Assembly (NCBI GenBank): GCA_964459445.1
Contig: CAYWMP010000075.1
Coordinates: 1-26,270, forward strand
Origin: CAYWMP01 sp964459445
GTDB taxonomy: Bacteria > Desulfobacterota > DSM-4660 > Desulfatiglandales > HGW-15
Length of the DNA stretch: 26,270 nt
Reading direction: 5' to 3'
Numbering within the stretch: the first letter of the stretch is position 1; every line of letters begins with the position of its first letter. The position numbers and the translations under genes are program-made. Under the pieces are notes generated by a model. That model worked only from the letters and a program-made list of their open reading frames with translations, searched no databases and was not told the DNA's origin. Below, piece after piece: positions 16,298-24,113 of the stretch.

Positions 16298-17653
16298 ATG
16301 AGCTCTATTCTCCTTAAGGACTGTTTTTATATGTTCCTATCCGTTGAAGATGGATGCCGGAATGGCGAAGACATCCTGATAAAGGACAACCGTATCCAGC
16401 AAATCGGACCGGCTATAGACGAGACTGCTGATCGGATCATCGATTGCTCAAAACATGTGGTTGTGCCGGGATTTGTGAACACACACCACCATTTCTATCA
16501 GACCCTAACGCGAAACCTGCCCGCGGTCCAGAACGCCGAGTTATTTAACTGGCTTGTGTATCTTTATGAAGTCTGGAAACACCTCGATGAAGAGGCCGTT
16601 TATTACTCCTCTATGCTAGCCATGGCGGAGTTACTCAAAACAGGCTGCACTACCTCAACTGACCATCATTATGTTTATCCTGAAAACGTCGACGGCGATC
16701 TTATGCGTCCCCAATTCAAGGCCGCCGGGAACCTGGGGATGCGATTCTCACCCTGCAGGGGTTCCATGTCATTAAGCAAAAAGGATGGTGGTCTCCCGCC
16801 CGACAGTGTAGTGCAAACCGAGGACCAAATCCTTGAAGATTGTGAACGCGTTATCAGCACTTACCATGACAACAGCGAACTCTCCATGCGCAAAGTGATG
16901 TTGGGACCCTGCAGTCCCTTTAGCGTGACTGAGGATTTGATGAAAGAATCTGCAAAAATGGCCCGCCAACATAGTGTTCGACTTCATACCCATCTTGCGG
17001 AAACAAGGGATGAGAATGAATTCTGCGAGAGAATCTATGAAAGACGGCCGTTGAAGCTTATGGAAGACTGCGATTTCATCGGGGATGATGTGTCATACGC
17101 CCACGGCATCCACTTTAATGACGATGAACTCAAGATCCTTTCGGATACCGGCACACACATCGCCCATTGTCCCTCTTCGAATATGCGGTTGGGTTCAGGG
17201 ATCTGTCGCGTCAAAGACATGATTCCAACAAACATCAACATCGGACTGGCGGTTGATGGCTCAGCCTCAAACGATACCTCGGATATGTTGGGAGAAATTC
17301 GAAATGCCCTGCTTTTGCAACGGGTCCAGTATGGCGCAGCTGCTGTCAGCACAATGGACGTGTTCAAAATCGCTACGGAGAACGGCGCAAAGCTCCTCAA
17401 TTTTGAAAAGATCGGAAAGATTATGGAAGGATGGGCTGCAGACCTGGCCCTATTCAACGTAGATCGCCTGGAATACTGCGGCGCCCTATCCGATCCATTG
17501 GGAGCGCTTATATTCGCAGGCTTCAACCATGGCACCGACTACACCATTGTCAATGGCCGGGTCGTTGTTGATAAGGGGGCACTCACCGGCTTTGATGAAG
17601 AGATACTGAAAAATAAATGCAACGAAATTTCCGATAAATTGATCAACCACTAA
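16298..17653 (+). CDS. Amidohydrolase, 8-oxoguanine deaminase-like
   Basis: A metal-dependent aminohydrolase of the 451-residue 8-oxoguanine deaminase / hydroxydechloroatrazine ethylaminohydrolase group. The metal site is visible as NTHHHFYQ (His63, His65), with STDHHYVYP near 123, LHTHLAETRDE near 232, YAHGIHF near 270, HCPSSNMRLGSG near 293 and AVDGSASND near 317. HTHLAETR and VDGSASND favour 8-oxoguanine deaminase over SsnA. The reaction would give urate and ammonia from 8-oxoguanine, feeding this locus. The gene occupies the position of E. coli ssnA (between ygfK and ygfM), so an ssnA label by context is also possible. AAGG lies seven bases before the ATG. Substrate is inferred from motifs. 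Confidence 0.85.
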   Translation: MSSILLKDCFYMFLSVEDGCRNGEDILIKDNRIQQIGPAIDETADRIIDCSKHVVVPGFVNTHHHFYQTLTRNLPAVQNAELFNWLVYLYEVWKHLDEEAVYYSSMLAMAELLKTGCTTSTDHHYVYPENVDGDLMRPQFKAAGNLGMRFSPCRGSMSLSKKDGGLPPDSVVQTEDQILEDCERVISTYHDNSELSMRKVMLGPCSPFSVTEDLMKESAKMARQHSVRLHTHLAETRDENEFCERIYERRPLKLMEDCDFIGDDVSYAHGIHFNDDELKILSDTGTHIAHCPSSNMRLGSGICRVKDMIPTNINIGLAVDGSASNDTSDMLGEIRNALLLQRVQYGAAAVSTMDVFKIATENGAKLLNFEKIGKIMEGWAADLALFNVDRLEYCGALSDPLGALIFAGFNHGTDYTIVNGRVVVDKGALTGFDEEILKNKCNEISDKLINH

Positions 17654-17664
17654 TTGATGTTTAA

Positions 17665-17700
17665 GGCCTTGTGCCCTGCGCCTTGAGCCTTACGCCTTTA
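17665..17700. repeat. Degenerate GCCTT tandem repeat
   Basis: Units such as GCCTTG, GCGCCTTGAGCC and TACGCCTT follow one another in the 55-base gap between the deaminase and ygfM. A related tandem lies at 21596-21636, ahead of the regulator gene. The repeat runs up to ygfM and leaves it without a visible ribosome binding site. Confidence 0.6.
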
Positions 17701-17708
17701 CTTTACTT

Positions 17709-18506
17709 ATGATCCGAGAATTCTTCAAACCCGCATCTGTTCCGGAAGCCATTGAGCTAAAGGAGAAATACGACGACGACATTTGCTTTTTCGGCGGCGG
17801 CACATCGATCAATCATCCAGGTCTCGGACCAGGGTGCGAAAAGATCATCAGCCTGGAATCCCTTGGCTTAAAGCAGATTGAGGAGACTAAGATTGGGCTC
17901 AACATTGGCGCAAGTGTTACATTTCAGGAACTGTTGGATGTACACCACGTGCCCGCTGTACTGCGTGAAGCCGCGTCCCATATGAGATCTCGAAACCTGC
18001 GAAACATGGCCACCATCGGAGGCAATATCGCTTCCAATCGCCCGGATGCCTATCTGTTGCCCTGCCTGATTGCCCTTACGGCAGAGATAGAAACCGCTGT
18101 TTCCGGAAGGATGCCGGTCGAGGATTACATTCAGCGCGACAAAGGCGATCTCATTCTCGAAATCCACCTCCCGCCAATTCCGGACGTTTGCGCGGTGAGA
18201 AGGATCGCACGCCAGGACAATGATCCTACCATAGTTTCGGCAGCGGTACGTGTACTCAGATCCGGCGGTGAAATTAAAGAGGCCGTAATCGCCATTGGCG
18301 GCGTGGCTGATCATGTTGTTCGGCTTTCAGCCATCGAGCGGCAGATCCAACAAGGAACCTTGCGTGATAAAGATGCCATCGAAAAGGCTGTCTCGGACAC
18401 CGTTTCCCCAAAAAATGATATCCTCGGATCTGCCGCCTATAAAATATACATCAGCGGCGTTGTCGTTTCCGATTGCGTTGAGGCCTGCTTAAAGGAGGGT
18501 GTATAG
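17709..18506 (+). CDS. ygfM: YgfM-type FAD-binding subunit
   Basis: A molybdopterin-dehydrogenase FAD-domain protein of the CoxM/XdhB-medium fold, matching E. coli YgfM in length (265 against about 259 residues). FAD motifs visible are CFFGGGTSINHPG near residue 26 and MATIGGNIASNRPDAYL near 100. It would be the flavin partner of XdhD, which begins one base after its stop, and of YgfK upstream. No Shine-Dalgarno is recognisable: the 20 bases before ATG are pyrimidine-rich repeat sequence, so translation may be weak or coupled in another way. No alternative in-frame start with a better site was found. Confidence 0.9.
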   Translation: MIREFFKPASVPEAIELKEKYDDDICFFGGGTSINHPGLGPGCEKIISLESLGLKQIEETKIGLNIGASVTFQELLDVHHVPAVLREAASHMRSRNLRNMATIGGNIASNRPDAYLLPCLIALTAEIETAVSGRMPVEDYIQRDKGDLILEIHLPPIPDVCAVRRIARQDNDPTIVSAAVRVLRSGGEIKEAVIAIGGVADHVVRLSAIERQIQQGTLRDKDAIEKAVSDTVSPKNDILGSAAYKIYISGVVVSDCVEACLKEGV

Positions 18507-18507
18507 G

Positions 18508-21378
18508 ATGAAAATTGCCTTCACCCTCAATGGAACACCCCGCACGGTTTATGCGGAACCGGGTGAGAATGTGCAGAAATTGCTGCAGGGCATGGGAGTC
18601 CATTCCGTACGGAACAGCGATGACTTCACCGGAGTGACCGGAAGCGACACGATTCTATTTGACGGTAAGATCGTCAGTGCCGGGCTGATGATCGCAGCGC
18701 AGATTGACGGGCATGACATCAAAACCGTGGAATCCCTTACACAGGGCAACAATCTGTCCGTTGTCCAGTCCGCCCTTGTGGACGCCGGGGTGGTCCAATC
18801 CGCCTACAATGCACCGGCGGCAGCTCTTATCCTCAGCGATCTCCTGGACCGAATCGAGAATCCTAACAGGACCGACATCATTGATGCCTTCTCCGGTCTC
18901 TTTGTCCGGGATAGCGGTTATCAACAATACTTCCATGCCGTTGAGATTGCCAGGGAACGACTGGCAAACCCGCAACATAATCCACAGGTCACTGAAGAGT
19001 TTCGGAAGGATCTGCGCGATGTCGGGAGTGTCCGACGCAAGGTGGATGGCGCCAAACTGATCATGGGCAAAAGGGCCTATGTGGAAGATATGGTCGAACC
19101 GGGAAGTTGCGTGATCAAAATGCTTCGCAGCCCCTATGCCCATGCCTACATCAAAGACATTGATGTATCTGAAGCGAAGAACACGTCCGGTGTGATTATG
19201 GTGATCACACACAAAAATTGTCCGGATACCTATTATACCCAGGCAGGACAAACCTATCCTGAACCCTCACCCTATGATCGCAAGATGTTCAATCAGAAGG
19301 TGCGACACGTAGGTGATCGTGTTGCAGCTGTGGTCGCTGAAACGGAAGAAATCGCGCTCATGGCTATTCAAAAGATTCAGATTGAGTACGATGTCCTCAC
19401 ACCCGTTTTTTCAATTGAAGAAGCAGCATCGGACGATGCGCCCATTATTCAGAATGGCGTGATTGAATATCGCGTGGGTGCGCCCGATAACCTGGCACAG
19501 CAAAATCAATCGACCGACCCTAGAGATGGTAGAATCATTTATCCTTTTCCTATTGGTGCCCTTCCTCACAAGAACATTGCTGCAAACCGGTCTGACGGCA
19601 TTGGCCATATCGAAAAGGGATATGCCGAAGCACAAGTTATTGTTGAACGGGAATACGAGACCAAGCAAGTCCATTGTGTTCCCTGTGAGCCTCACACCGT
19701 CTATACACGCATGGACGGCGATAGGTTGGTAATACATGCGTCTACTCAAGTGCCCTGGCATCTGAGGCGGATTGTGGCGAGGGTCCTTGGAATCAGCGAA
19801 AACAAAATTCGGATTATTAAAGAACGGGTAGGCGGCGGTTACGGGTCTAAGCAAGATATCCTTTTGGAAGACGTATGCGCCTTCGCTACCTGGAGGACGG
19901 GGCGTTCTATATTCTTTCAATTAACCCGTGAGGAAGAATTCATCGCCAGCAGCACCCGCCACCCCATGAAGATCAATATCAAACTGGGAGCAAAAAAGGA
20001 TGGAAAGCTCACAGCCATTTATATGAATGTCAGGGCCAATACGGGTCCCTTTGGGAATCATTGCCTCACTGTTCCCATGAACGCCTGCGCAAAATCCCTC
20101 CCTTTGATTCTTTGCGATAATGTGAAATTCGATGTGACCGTTTATTATTCCAACATTTATCCAACGGGCGCATATCAGGGATATGGGGCCCCGCAGGGTT
20201 CCTTTGCCCTCCAGATGGCTATGGCTGAACTCGCCGAAGCGCTGGGTATGGATCCTAAGGACTTGCTTGAGAAAAACAGGGTTCGTGAAGGCGTAACCGT
20301 TGAAATTCTTCGCTGCCTTGGGGAGGGACGGGAAGGCGCGCCGGCCAGAATTGAAAGCTGCGGGCTGGACGAAGCCCTTTCTTCAGGTGCAAAGATGATC
20401 CATTGGAGCAACCAGGAGCTGAGCGACGATCCCGATCTCAAGATCGGCAAATCGGTGGTCATTGTCCAGCAGGCCTCCGGACTCCCTGGCTTGGATCAGG
20501 CCAACGCCAGAGTCACCCTGCAATCCGATGGTTCCCTGATTGTTCATACCGGCGGCGCAGACCTGGGCACCGGCTTGGATACCGTTTGCGTAAAAATGGC
20601 AGCGGAGACCCTCTTCACCGACATGGACAATGTCTCTGTGGTATCGGGAGATACGGACCACACGCCTTTTGATACGGGCGCCTATGCCTCAAGCGGCACC
20701 TATTTTTCAGGCAATGCCGCCTTGATGGCTGCTGAGGACCTGAAATTGAAGATCCTGGAATCAGCTGCTGAGATCATGGACGAGCCGGTGGAGTTTTTGA
20801 GTCTTGCTTATCCATCTGCGGTTCAGGGAAAATCATGCCGTGTTACCTTTGAGGAGATCGCCCGCCGAGAGGAAAAGGGACATGGAAGGGGTCAGTTGGT
20901 TGGACGCGCCTCCTTTACAACCGAACATGGGGCCTTCCCCTACGGCGCCCATTTCTGCCAGGTGGGCGTCAACACCCGAACAGGGGGAATCAAGGTTCAA
21001 AAATATTATGCGCTTCAGGACTGCGGTACGCCCATCAATCCTGAACTGGCTGAAGGGCAGGTTTATGGCGGCGTTTTAAAATCCATCGGTCACAGCCTTT
21101 GGGAAGAGATGAAGATGGATGAAGAAGGGGCCTGTTTAAACTCGAACATGTGGGACTACGGTGTGCCTTTGATCGGTGATATTCCGGAGGATTTCAGGGT
21201 CAAATTGGTCTATACCAATGATCCCTTCGGCCCTTTTGGTGCGAAGTCCGTAGCCGAAGTCAGCACAAACGGCGCAGCACCGGCCATTGCCATCGCCATC
21301 CACGATGCCATCGGCCTCTGGCTGCGTGATTGGCCCTTTACGCCGGAAAAAATACTTAGGGCACTTGGGAAAATATGA
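18508..21378 (+). CDS. xdhD: XdhD (YgfN)-type molybdopterin hydroxylase with cysteine-free Fe-S domain
   Basis: Ortholog of E. coli XdhD/YgfN, with 956 residues, the same length I recall for the E. coli protein. ATG 18508 is chosen over GTG 18499: AAGGAGG (18491-18497) is well spaced for the ATG, and the protein then begins MKIAFTLNG as in E. coli. The N-terminal 150 residues keep the shape of the two 2Fe-2S domains but contain no cysteine at all, so no cluster can form there. The molybdopterin part is complete: GGGYGSKQD, AYQGYGAPQG, GGADLGTGLDTV, ASSGTYFSGNA and GPFGAKSVAEVS with the expected Glu. It probably works with YgfM and YgfK on a purine. The older selenate reductase label is not supported by anything seen here. 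Confidence 0.94.
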   Translation: MKIAFTLNGTPRTVYAEPGENVQKLLQGMGVHSVRNSDDFTGVTGSDTILFDGKIVSAGLMIAAQIDGHDIKTVESLTQGNNLSVVQSALVDAGVVQSAYNAPAAALILSDLLDRIENPNRTDIIDAFSGLFVRDSGYQQYFHAVEIARERLANPQHNPQVTEEFRKDLRDVGSVRRKVDGAKLIMGKRAYVEDMVEPGSCVIKMLRSPYAHAYIKDIDVSEAKNTSGVIMVITHKNCPDTYYTQAGQTYPEPSPYDRKMFNQKVRHVGDRVAAVVAETEEIALMAIQKIQIEYDVLTPVFSIEEAASDDAPIIQNGVIEYRVGAPDNLAQQNQSTDPRDGRIIYPFPIGALPHKNIAANRSDGIGHIEKGYAEAQVIVEREYETKQVHCVPCEPHTVYTRMDGDRLVIHASTQVPWHLRRIVARVLGISENKIRIIKERVGGGYGSKQDILLEDVCAFATWRTGRSIFFQLTREEEFIASSTRHPMKINIKLGAKKDGKLTAIYMNVRANTGPFGNHCLTVPMNACAKSLPLILCDNVKFDVTVYYSNIYPTGAYQGYGAPQGSFALQMAMAELAEALGMDPKDLLEKNRVREGVTVEILRCLGEGREGAPARIESCGLDEALSSGAKMIHWSNQELSDDPDLKIGKSVVIVQQASGLPGLDQANARVTLQSDGSLIVHTGGADLGTGLDTVCVKMAAETLFTDMDNVSVVSGDTDHTPFDTGAYASSGTYFSGNAALMAAEDLKLKILESAAEIMDEPVEFLSLAYPSAVQGKSCRVTFEEIARREEKGHGRGQLVGRASFTTEHGAFPYGAHFCQVGVNTRTGGIKVQKYYALQDCGTPINPELAEGQVYGGVLKSIGHSLWEEMKMDEEGACLNSNMWDYGVPLIGDIPEDFRVKLVYTNDPFGPFGAKSVAEVSTNGAAPAIAIAIHDAIGLWLRDWPFTPEKILRALGKI

Positions 21379-21383
21379 AAAAC

Positions 21384-21415
21384 AGGTTCAAGGTTGAAGG
21401 GTTCACGGTTCAGCG
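21384..21415. repeat. Degenerate GGTTC tandem repeat after xdhD
   Basis: AGGTTCAAGG, TTGAAGGGTTC and ACGGTTCAG follow in series, like the repeat after xdhB at 12899-12927. It lies between the xdhD stop and the 54-bp repeat. No function is known. Confidence 0.6.
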
Positions 21416-21422
21416 CCGCCTC

Positions 21423-21486
21423 TGGCCGCCTAAGCGGCCAGTTTGATCAAAAAACTGACTCCAGCGTTGCTTAGTCAGATACGAGG
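21423..21486. repeat. Hairpin plus right copy of the 54-bp direct repeat
   Basis: TGGCCGC (21423-21429) pairs with GCGGCCA (21434-21440) around CTAA, possibly serving as a 3' hairpin after xdhD, although only short A-rich sequence follows. The identical copy of window bases 1-54 spans 21433-21486 and so starts inside this hairpin; an internal CTGACT/AGTCAG pair lies at 21455-21460 and 21473-21478. The remainder to 21658 has a 7-bp hairpin GAGAGTT/AACTCTC (21544-21564) and the GCCTT-type tandem at 21596-21636, with no gene. Confidence 0.8.
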
Positions 21487-21595
21487 GTTGCAGACCTTCT
21501 AACCTCAAACAGATCAAAGGCCTTAGGACATAGCGTTAGGAACGAGAGTTGAGGCGAAACTCTCAATCCGTAATTTTATTTCTCTATTATTTTTG

Positions 21596-21636
21596 CTTTA
21601 TACCTTGCGCCATATACCTTCCGCCTTTTGCCTTGG
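21596..21636. repeat. Degenerate ACCTT/GCCTT tandem repeat
   Basis: CTTTATACCTTGCGCC, ATATACCTTCC, GCCTTTT and GCCTTGG repeat in series, similar to 17665-17700. It overlaps the upstream in-frame extension (ATG 21593) of the regulator gene, which is one reason to prefer the later start. Confidence 0.55.
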
Positions 21637-21658
21637 CGACATTAAGGAATGGAGCCCT

Positions 21659-22309
21659 ATGACCGACGCTGAAAAAGATATGGTTTTCGAACGACTCAGA
21701 CAGATCGCTGATGCCGTCGTAGTCACCTTTGGGAGCAACTGCGAGGTTGCCATACATGATCTGACCAAACCAAAAAGCTCCCTTGTCTATATGGCCGGAA
21801 ATGTGACCAAACGTGAGTTAGGATCTCCCATTACAGACGTGATCATCCGTTCTTTGATAAAAGAGGGTCGAAATGTCAAAGACAAACACAGCTTCAAAAC
21901 CATCCTTGAGGATGGACGGGAGCTGAAATCCACGACCACATTTATTCGCGATGCCAAGGGTGAGGTGTTTGCGGCCTTTTGCATCAATGTGGATACGACA
22001 GACTATATCAACGCTATCCATTGTCTTGAGAATTTCGCCAAATTTAATGACACAGGCCTTTCCACCCAAATGACCCAGTCCTTTGCATCCTCCGTCAATG
22101 ATCAGGTGGATGCCCTTTTTGAACAGGCAGTCGGGGATGTGGGAAAGCAGCCGGCCACCATGTCCACGGAAGAAAAAATTCGTCTGGTTTCTGAGTTGGA
22201 AAAAAAGGGCGCCTTTCAAATAAAGGGCGTCGTGAATCAGGTTGCCCTAAGGCTAGGGGTTTCGAATTTCACGATTTACAATTACTTGAAAAAAATTCGC
22301 AGGGGGTAA
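21659..22309 (+). CDS. YheO/DauR-type transcriptional regulator, PAS-like plus helix-turn-helix
   Basis: A 216-residue regulator with an N-terminal YheO-like PAS domain (residues 5 to about 125, with GSNCEVAIHDL, GNVTKRELGSPITD and FAAFCINVD) and a C-terminal DauR-type HTH (about 165-213, with EKIRLVSELEKKGAFQIKG and VALRLGVSNFTIYNYLKKI). Relatives include DauR of Pseudomonas D-arginine use and E. coli YheO. ATG 21659 has GGAG at 21651-21654; the upstream ATG 21593 lies in a tandem repeat. The next gene starts seven bases after its stop, so the regulator is probably co-transcribed with the PLP enzyme and may sense its substrate. The ligand is unknown; a purine or ureido-amino-acid signal would be a guess. 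Confidence 0.88.
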   Translation: MTDAEKDMVFERLRQIADAVVVTFGSNCEVAIHDLTKPKSSLVYMAGNVTKRELGSPITDVIIRSLIKEGRNVKDKHSFKTILEDGRELKSTTTFIRDAKGEVFAAFCINVDTTDYINAIHCLENFAKFNDTGLSTQMTQSFASSVNDQVDALFEQAVGDVGKQPATMSTEEKIRLVSELEKKGAFQIKGVVNQVALRLGVSNFTIYNYLKKIRRG

Positions 22310-22316
22310 AAGAGTC

Positions 22317-23786
22317 ATGATCGACCTCACGATTCATTCTGAACGACTCGATAGGGCCGTAAAACGGGCCAGAGAGAAGAACATCATTATTCCGACCTTC
22401 AAGCAGCAGCGTAATCCACAGCTCATCCCTGGGGCCATTGTGGATAAGCTAAAAGGGGTTGGATTGTGGGATATCGATCCCCTGAATCTTTTTCGAATCA
22501 CCTGGCATAACGAACCGGCCCCATCGGGTGGGGGCTTTGGCCCCGTGAATTTTATGGAGTTCCCTAAGGCCATGACCGGCGTTGATGCGCGGATCATCGC
22601 CATCATCGGTAAATGGTTTCCAACAGGGGCGCACAAGGTGGGGGCCGCCTTCGGGTGTTTGGTCCCGAGATTGGTAACCGGTCAATTCGATCCGACTACT
22701 CAAAAGGCTGTTTGGCCTTCAACAGGAAATTACTGCCGGGGCGGGGCCTATGATTCCACACTCCTCGGTTGTGAATCTGTTGCCATCTTGCCGGAAGGGA
22801 TGAGCAAAGAAAGGTTTGACTGGTTGGAAACCGTTTCGGGCGAGATCATCAAAACCCCGGGCTCTGAAAGCAACGTGAAAGAGATTTTTGACAAATGCTG
22901 GGAGCTTCGAAAATCCGGCCAGGACCTTGTGATATTCAACCAGTTCGACGAATTCGGGAACTATCTCTGGCACCACGAAGTCACCGGTCCCGCCCTTTTA
23001 GAGGTGCTTGAACAAGTACTGGGACCGAAAGACAGATACCGTGGCATAACGTCCTCCACCGGGTCGGCCGGTACCATTGCCTGTGGCGATTATTTGAAGA
23101 AAAAATTCCCGTCGAGCAAGAATGTCGCCTGCGAGGCGCTTCAGTGCCCAACCCTTTTGAATAACGGATTTGGGGCGCATCGTATCGAAGGGATCGGGGA
23201 TAAGCACGTGCCCTGGATTCACAACACAAAGAACACGGATATGGTCGTGGCCGTTGACGACGAGGTCCCAATGAATCTGATCCGGCTCTTCAATGAACCG
23301 AACGGGAAAAAACACCTCTTGTCCCAAGGCGTACCAGAGTCCCTGATCAATAAACTGGACATTCACGGGATCTCCAGTGTCAGCAACCTGGCCTCGGCTA
23401 TCAAGTTTGCCAAGTACTATGAACTTGATGAACATGATGTGGTTATGACCATTTCCACGGATTCAATGGAATTGTATGCCAGTCGATTGGAGGAGTTGTC
23501 CGAAGAATACAGTGAATTTACTGAAAAAGATGCGGCCTCTGTTTACGCCCGGCATCTTATGGGCCTGAATATCGACAATATGGAGGAACTGACCTATTAC
23601 GGTCGAAAGCGTATCCACAATCTCAAGTATTACACCTGGGTGGAGCAGCAAGGAAAGACCTTCGAGGAAATCCAACAGCAATGGTACGGGGATGATTATT
23701 GGGAAGACATCCCCAAGTGCCTGGATCCGATTGATGCACTCATCGATGAATTCAATGGGAAGACGGGGTTGTTGAAAAAATTGTAA
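22317..23786 (+). CDS. Fold-type II PLP-dependent enzyme, cysteine synthase/lyase-like
   Basis: A 489-residue pyridoxal-phosphate enzyme of the tryptophan-synthase-beta/cysteine-synthase superfamily. The probable PLP lysine is Lys107 in TGAHKVGAAFG, the STGNYCRGGAYD segment near 143 resembles the Asn loop of fold-type II enzymes, and SSTGSAGTIACGDYL near 243 resembles the phosphate-binding loop. It is longer than cysteine synthases (about 310) and diaminopropionate lyase (about 400), with an added C-terminal helical region. I cannot name its reaction. It is not a recognisable YgeX, but it lies beside a purine cluster that otherwise lacks YgeX, so elimination on 2,3-diaminopropionate or a related amino acid is a reasonable hypothesis. 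GGGGG lies 10 bases before the ATG, within the end of the regulator gene. Confidence 0.8.
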   Translation: MIDLTIHSERLDRAVKRAREKNIIIPTFKQQRNPQLIPGAIVDKLKGVGLWDIDPLNLFRITWHNEPAPSGGGFGPVNFMEFPKAMTGVDARIIAIIGKWFPTGAHKVGAAFGCLVPRLVTGQFDPTTQKAVWPSTGNYCRGGAYDSTLLGCESVAILPEGMSKERFDWLETVSGEIIKTPGSESNVKEIFDKCWELRKSGQDLVIFNQFDEFGNYLWHHEVTGPALLEVLEQVLGPKDRYRGITSSTGSAGTIACGDYLKKKFPSSKNVACEALQCPTLLNNGFGAHRIEGIGDKHVPWIHNTKNTDMVVAVDDEVPMNLIRLFNEPNGKKHLLSQGVPESLINKLDIHGISSVSNLASAIKFAKYYELDEHDVVMTISTDSMELYASRLEELSEEYSEFTEKDAASVYARHLMGLNIDNMEELTYYGRKRIHNLKYYTWVEQQGKTFEEIQQQWYGDDYWEDIPKCLDPIDALIDEFNGKTGLLKKL

Positions 23787-24113
23787 TGCCTAATCGAGTC
23801 AATACTCGGTTAGATGTTATCCGTAACCGGTTAATTGGCAACTCTTTAGCGTTTTAGAAGTTAGTTCTATTGAGCAGGGGCTCGGGGATCTCTTGGAAGG
23901 GACGAACTCGTTTCAGTGAGCCATCCTTCGCACTCTGACATAGCAAGGCGGGCGGCGTATTTTTAAACAGCGTGCCAGAAGGTGATACCTGATTTCTCTA
24001 AAGTGATCACCCCGCCCGCTGGGTAGCAATGCCCTATGAACTGCCTGCATTGCTTTTCGTCCCTGTAAAGAGATTGCAGAGGCCATGCTCAATTGAAAAT
24101 GGCAAATTGCTTT
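23787..24113. other. 327-base convergent intergenic region with structured element
   Basis: The region lies between the convergent PLP enzyme (+) and threonine synthase (-) genes. CTAATCGAGT (23790-23799) pairs with ACTCGGTTAG (23804-23813) right after the PLP enzyme stop. An 8-bp stem AGGGACGA/TCGTCCCT (23898-23905 with 24057-24064) encloses GCGGGCGG/CCGCCCGC (23948-23955 with 24012-24019), the nested GGTGAT/ATCACC (23981-23986 with 24006-24011), and AGCAATGC/GCATTGCT (24025-24032 with 24047-24054), the last followed by TTTT. Some of this probably acts in termination. No gene is seen. Confidence 0.45.
24025..24057 (+). terminator. Weak candidate terminator hairpin
   Basis: An 8-bp stem AGCAATGC/GCATTGCT with a 14-base loop is followed by a short T-run (24054-24057). 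The stem is only moderately GC-rich, the loop is long and the T-run is short, so this would be an inefficient intrinsic terminator for + strand transcripts. The simple hairpin at 23790-23813 has no T-run. Confidence 0.3.

Noticed and set aside
3007..21378. Selenocysteine (in-frame TGA) in the molybdenum hydroxylases
   Set aside because: All hydroxylase frames are full length without an internal TGA; selenium in this family is thought to be a labile ligand, not selenocysteine.
12984..21378. Selenate reductase complex (older name for YgfK, YgfM and XdhD)
   Set aside because: Nothing in the sequences points to selenate; the neighbours are purine and carbamoyl genes and the domains fit ring redox chemistry better.
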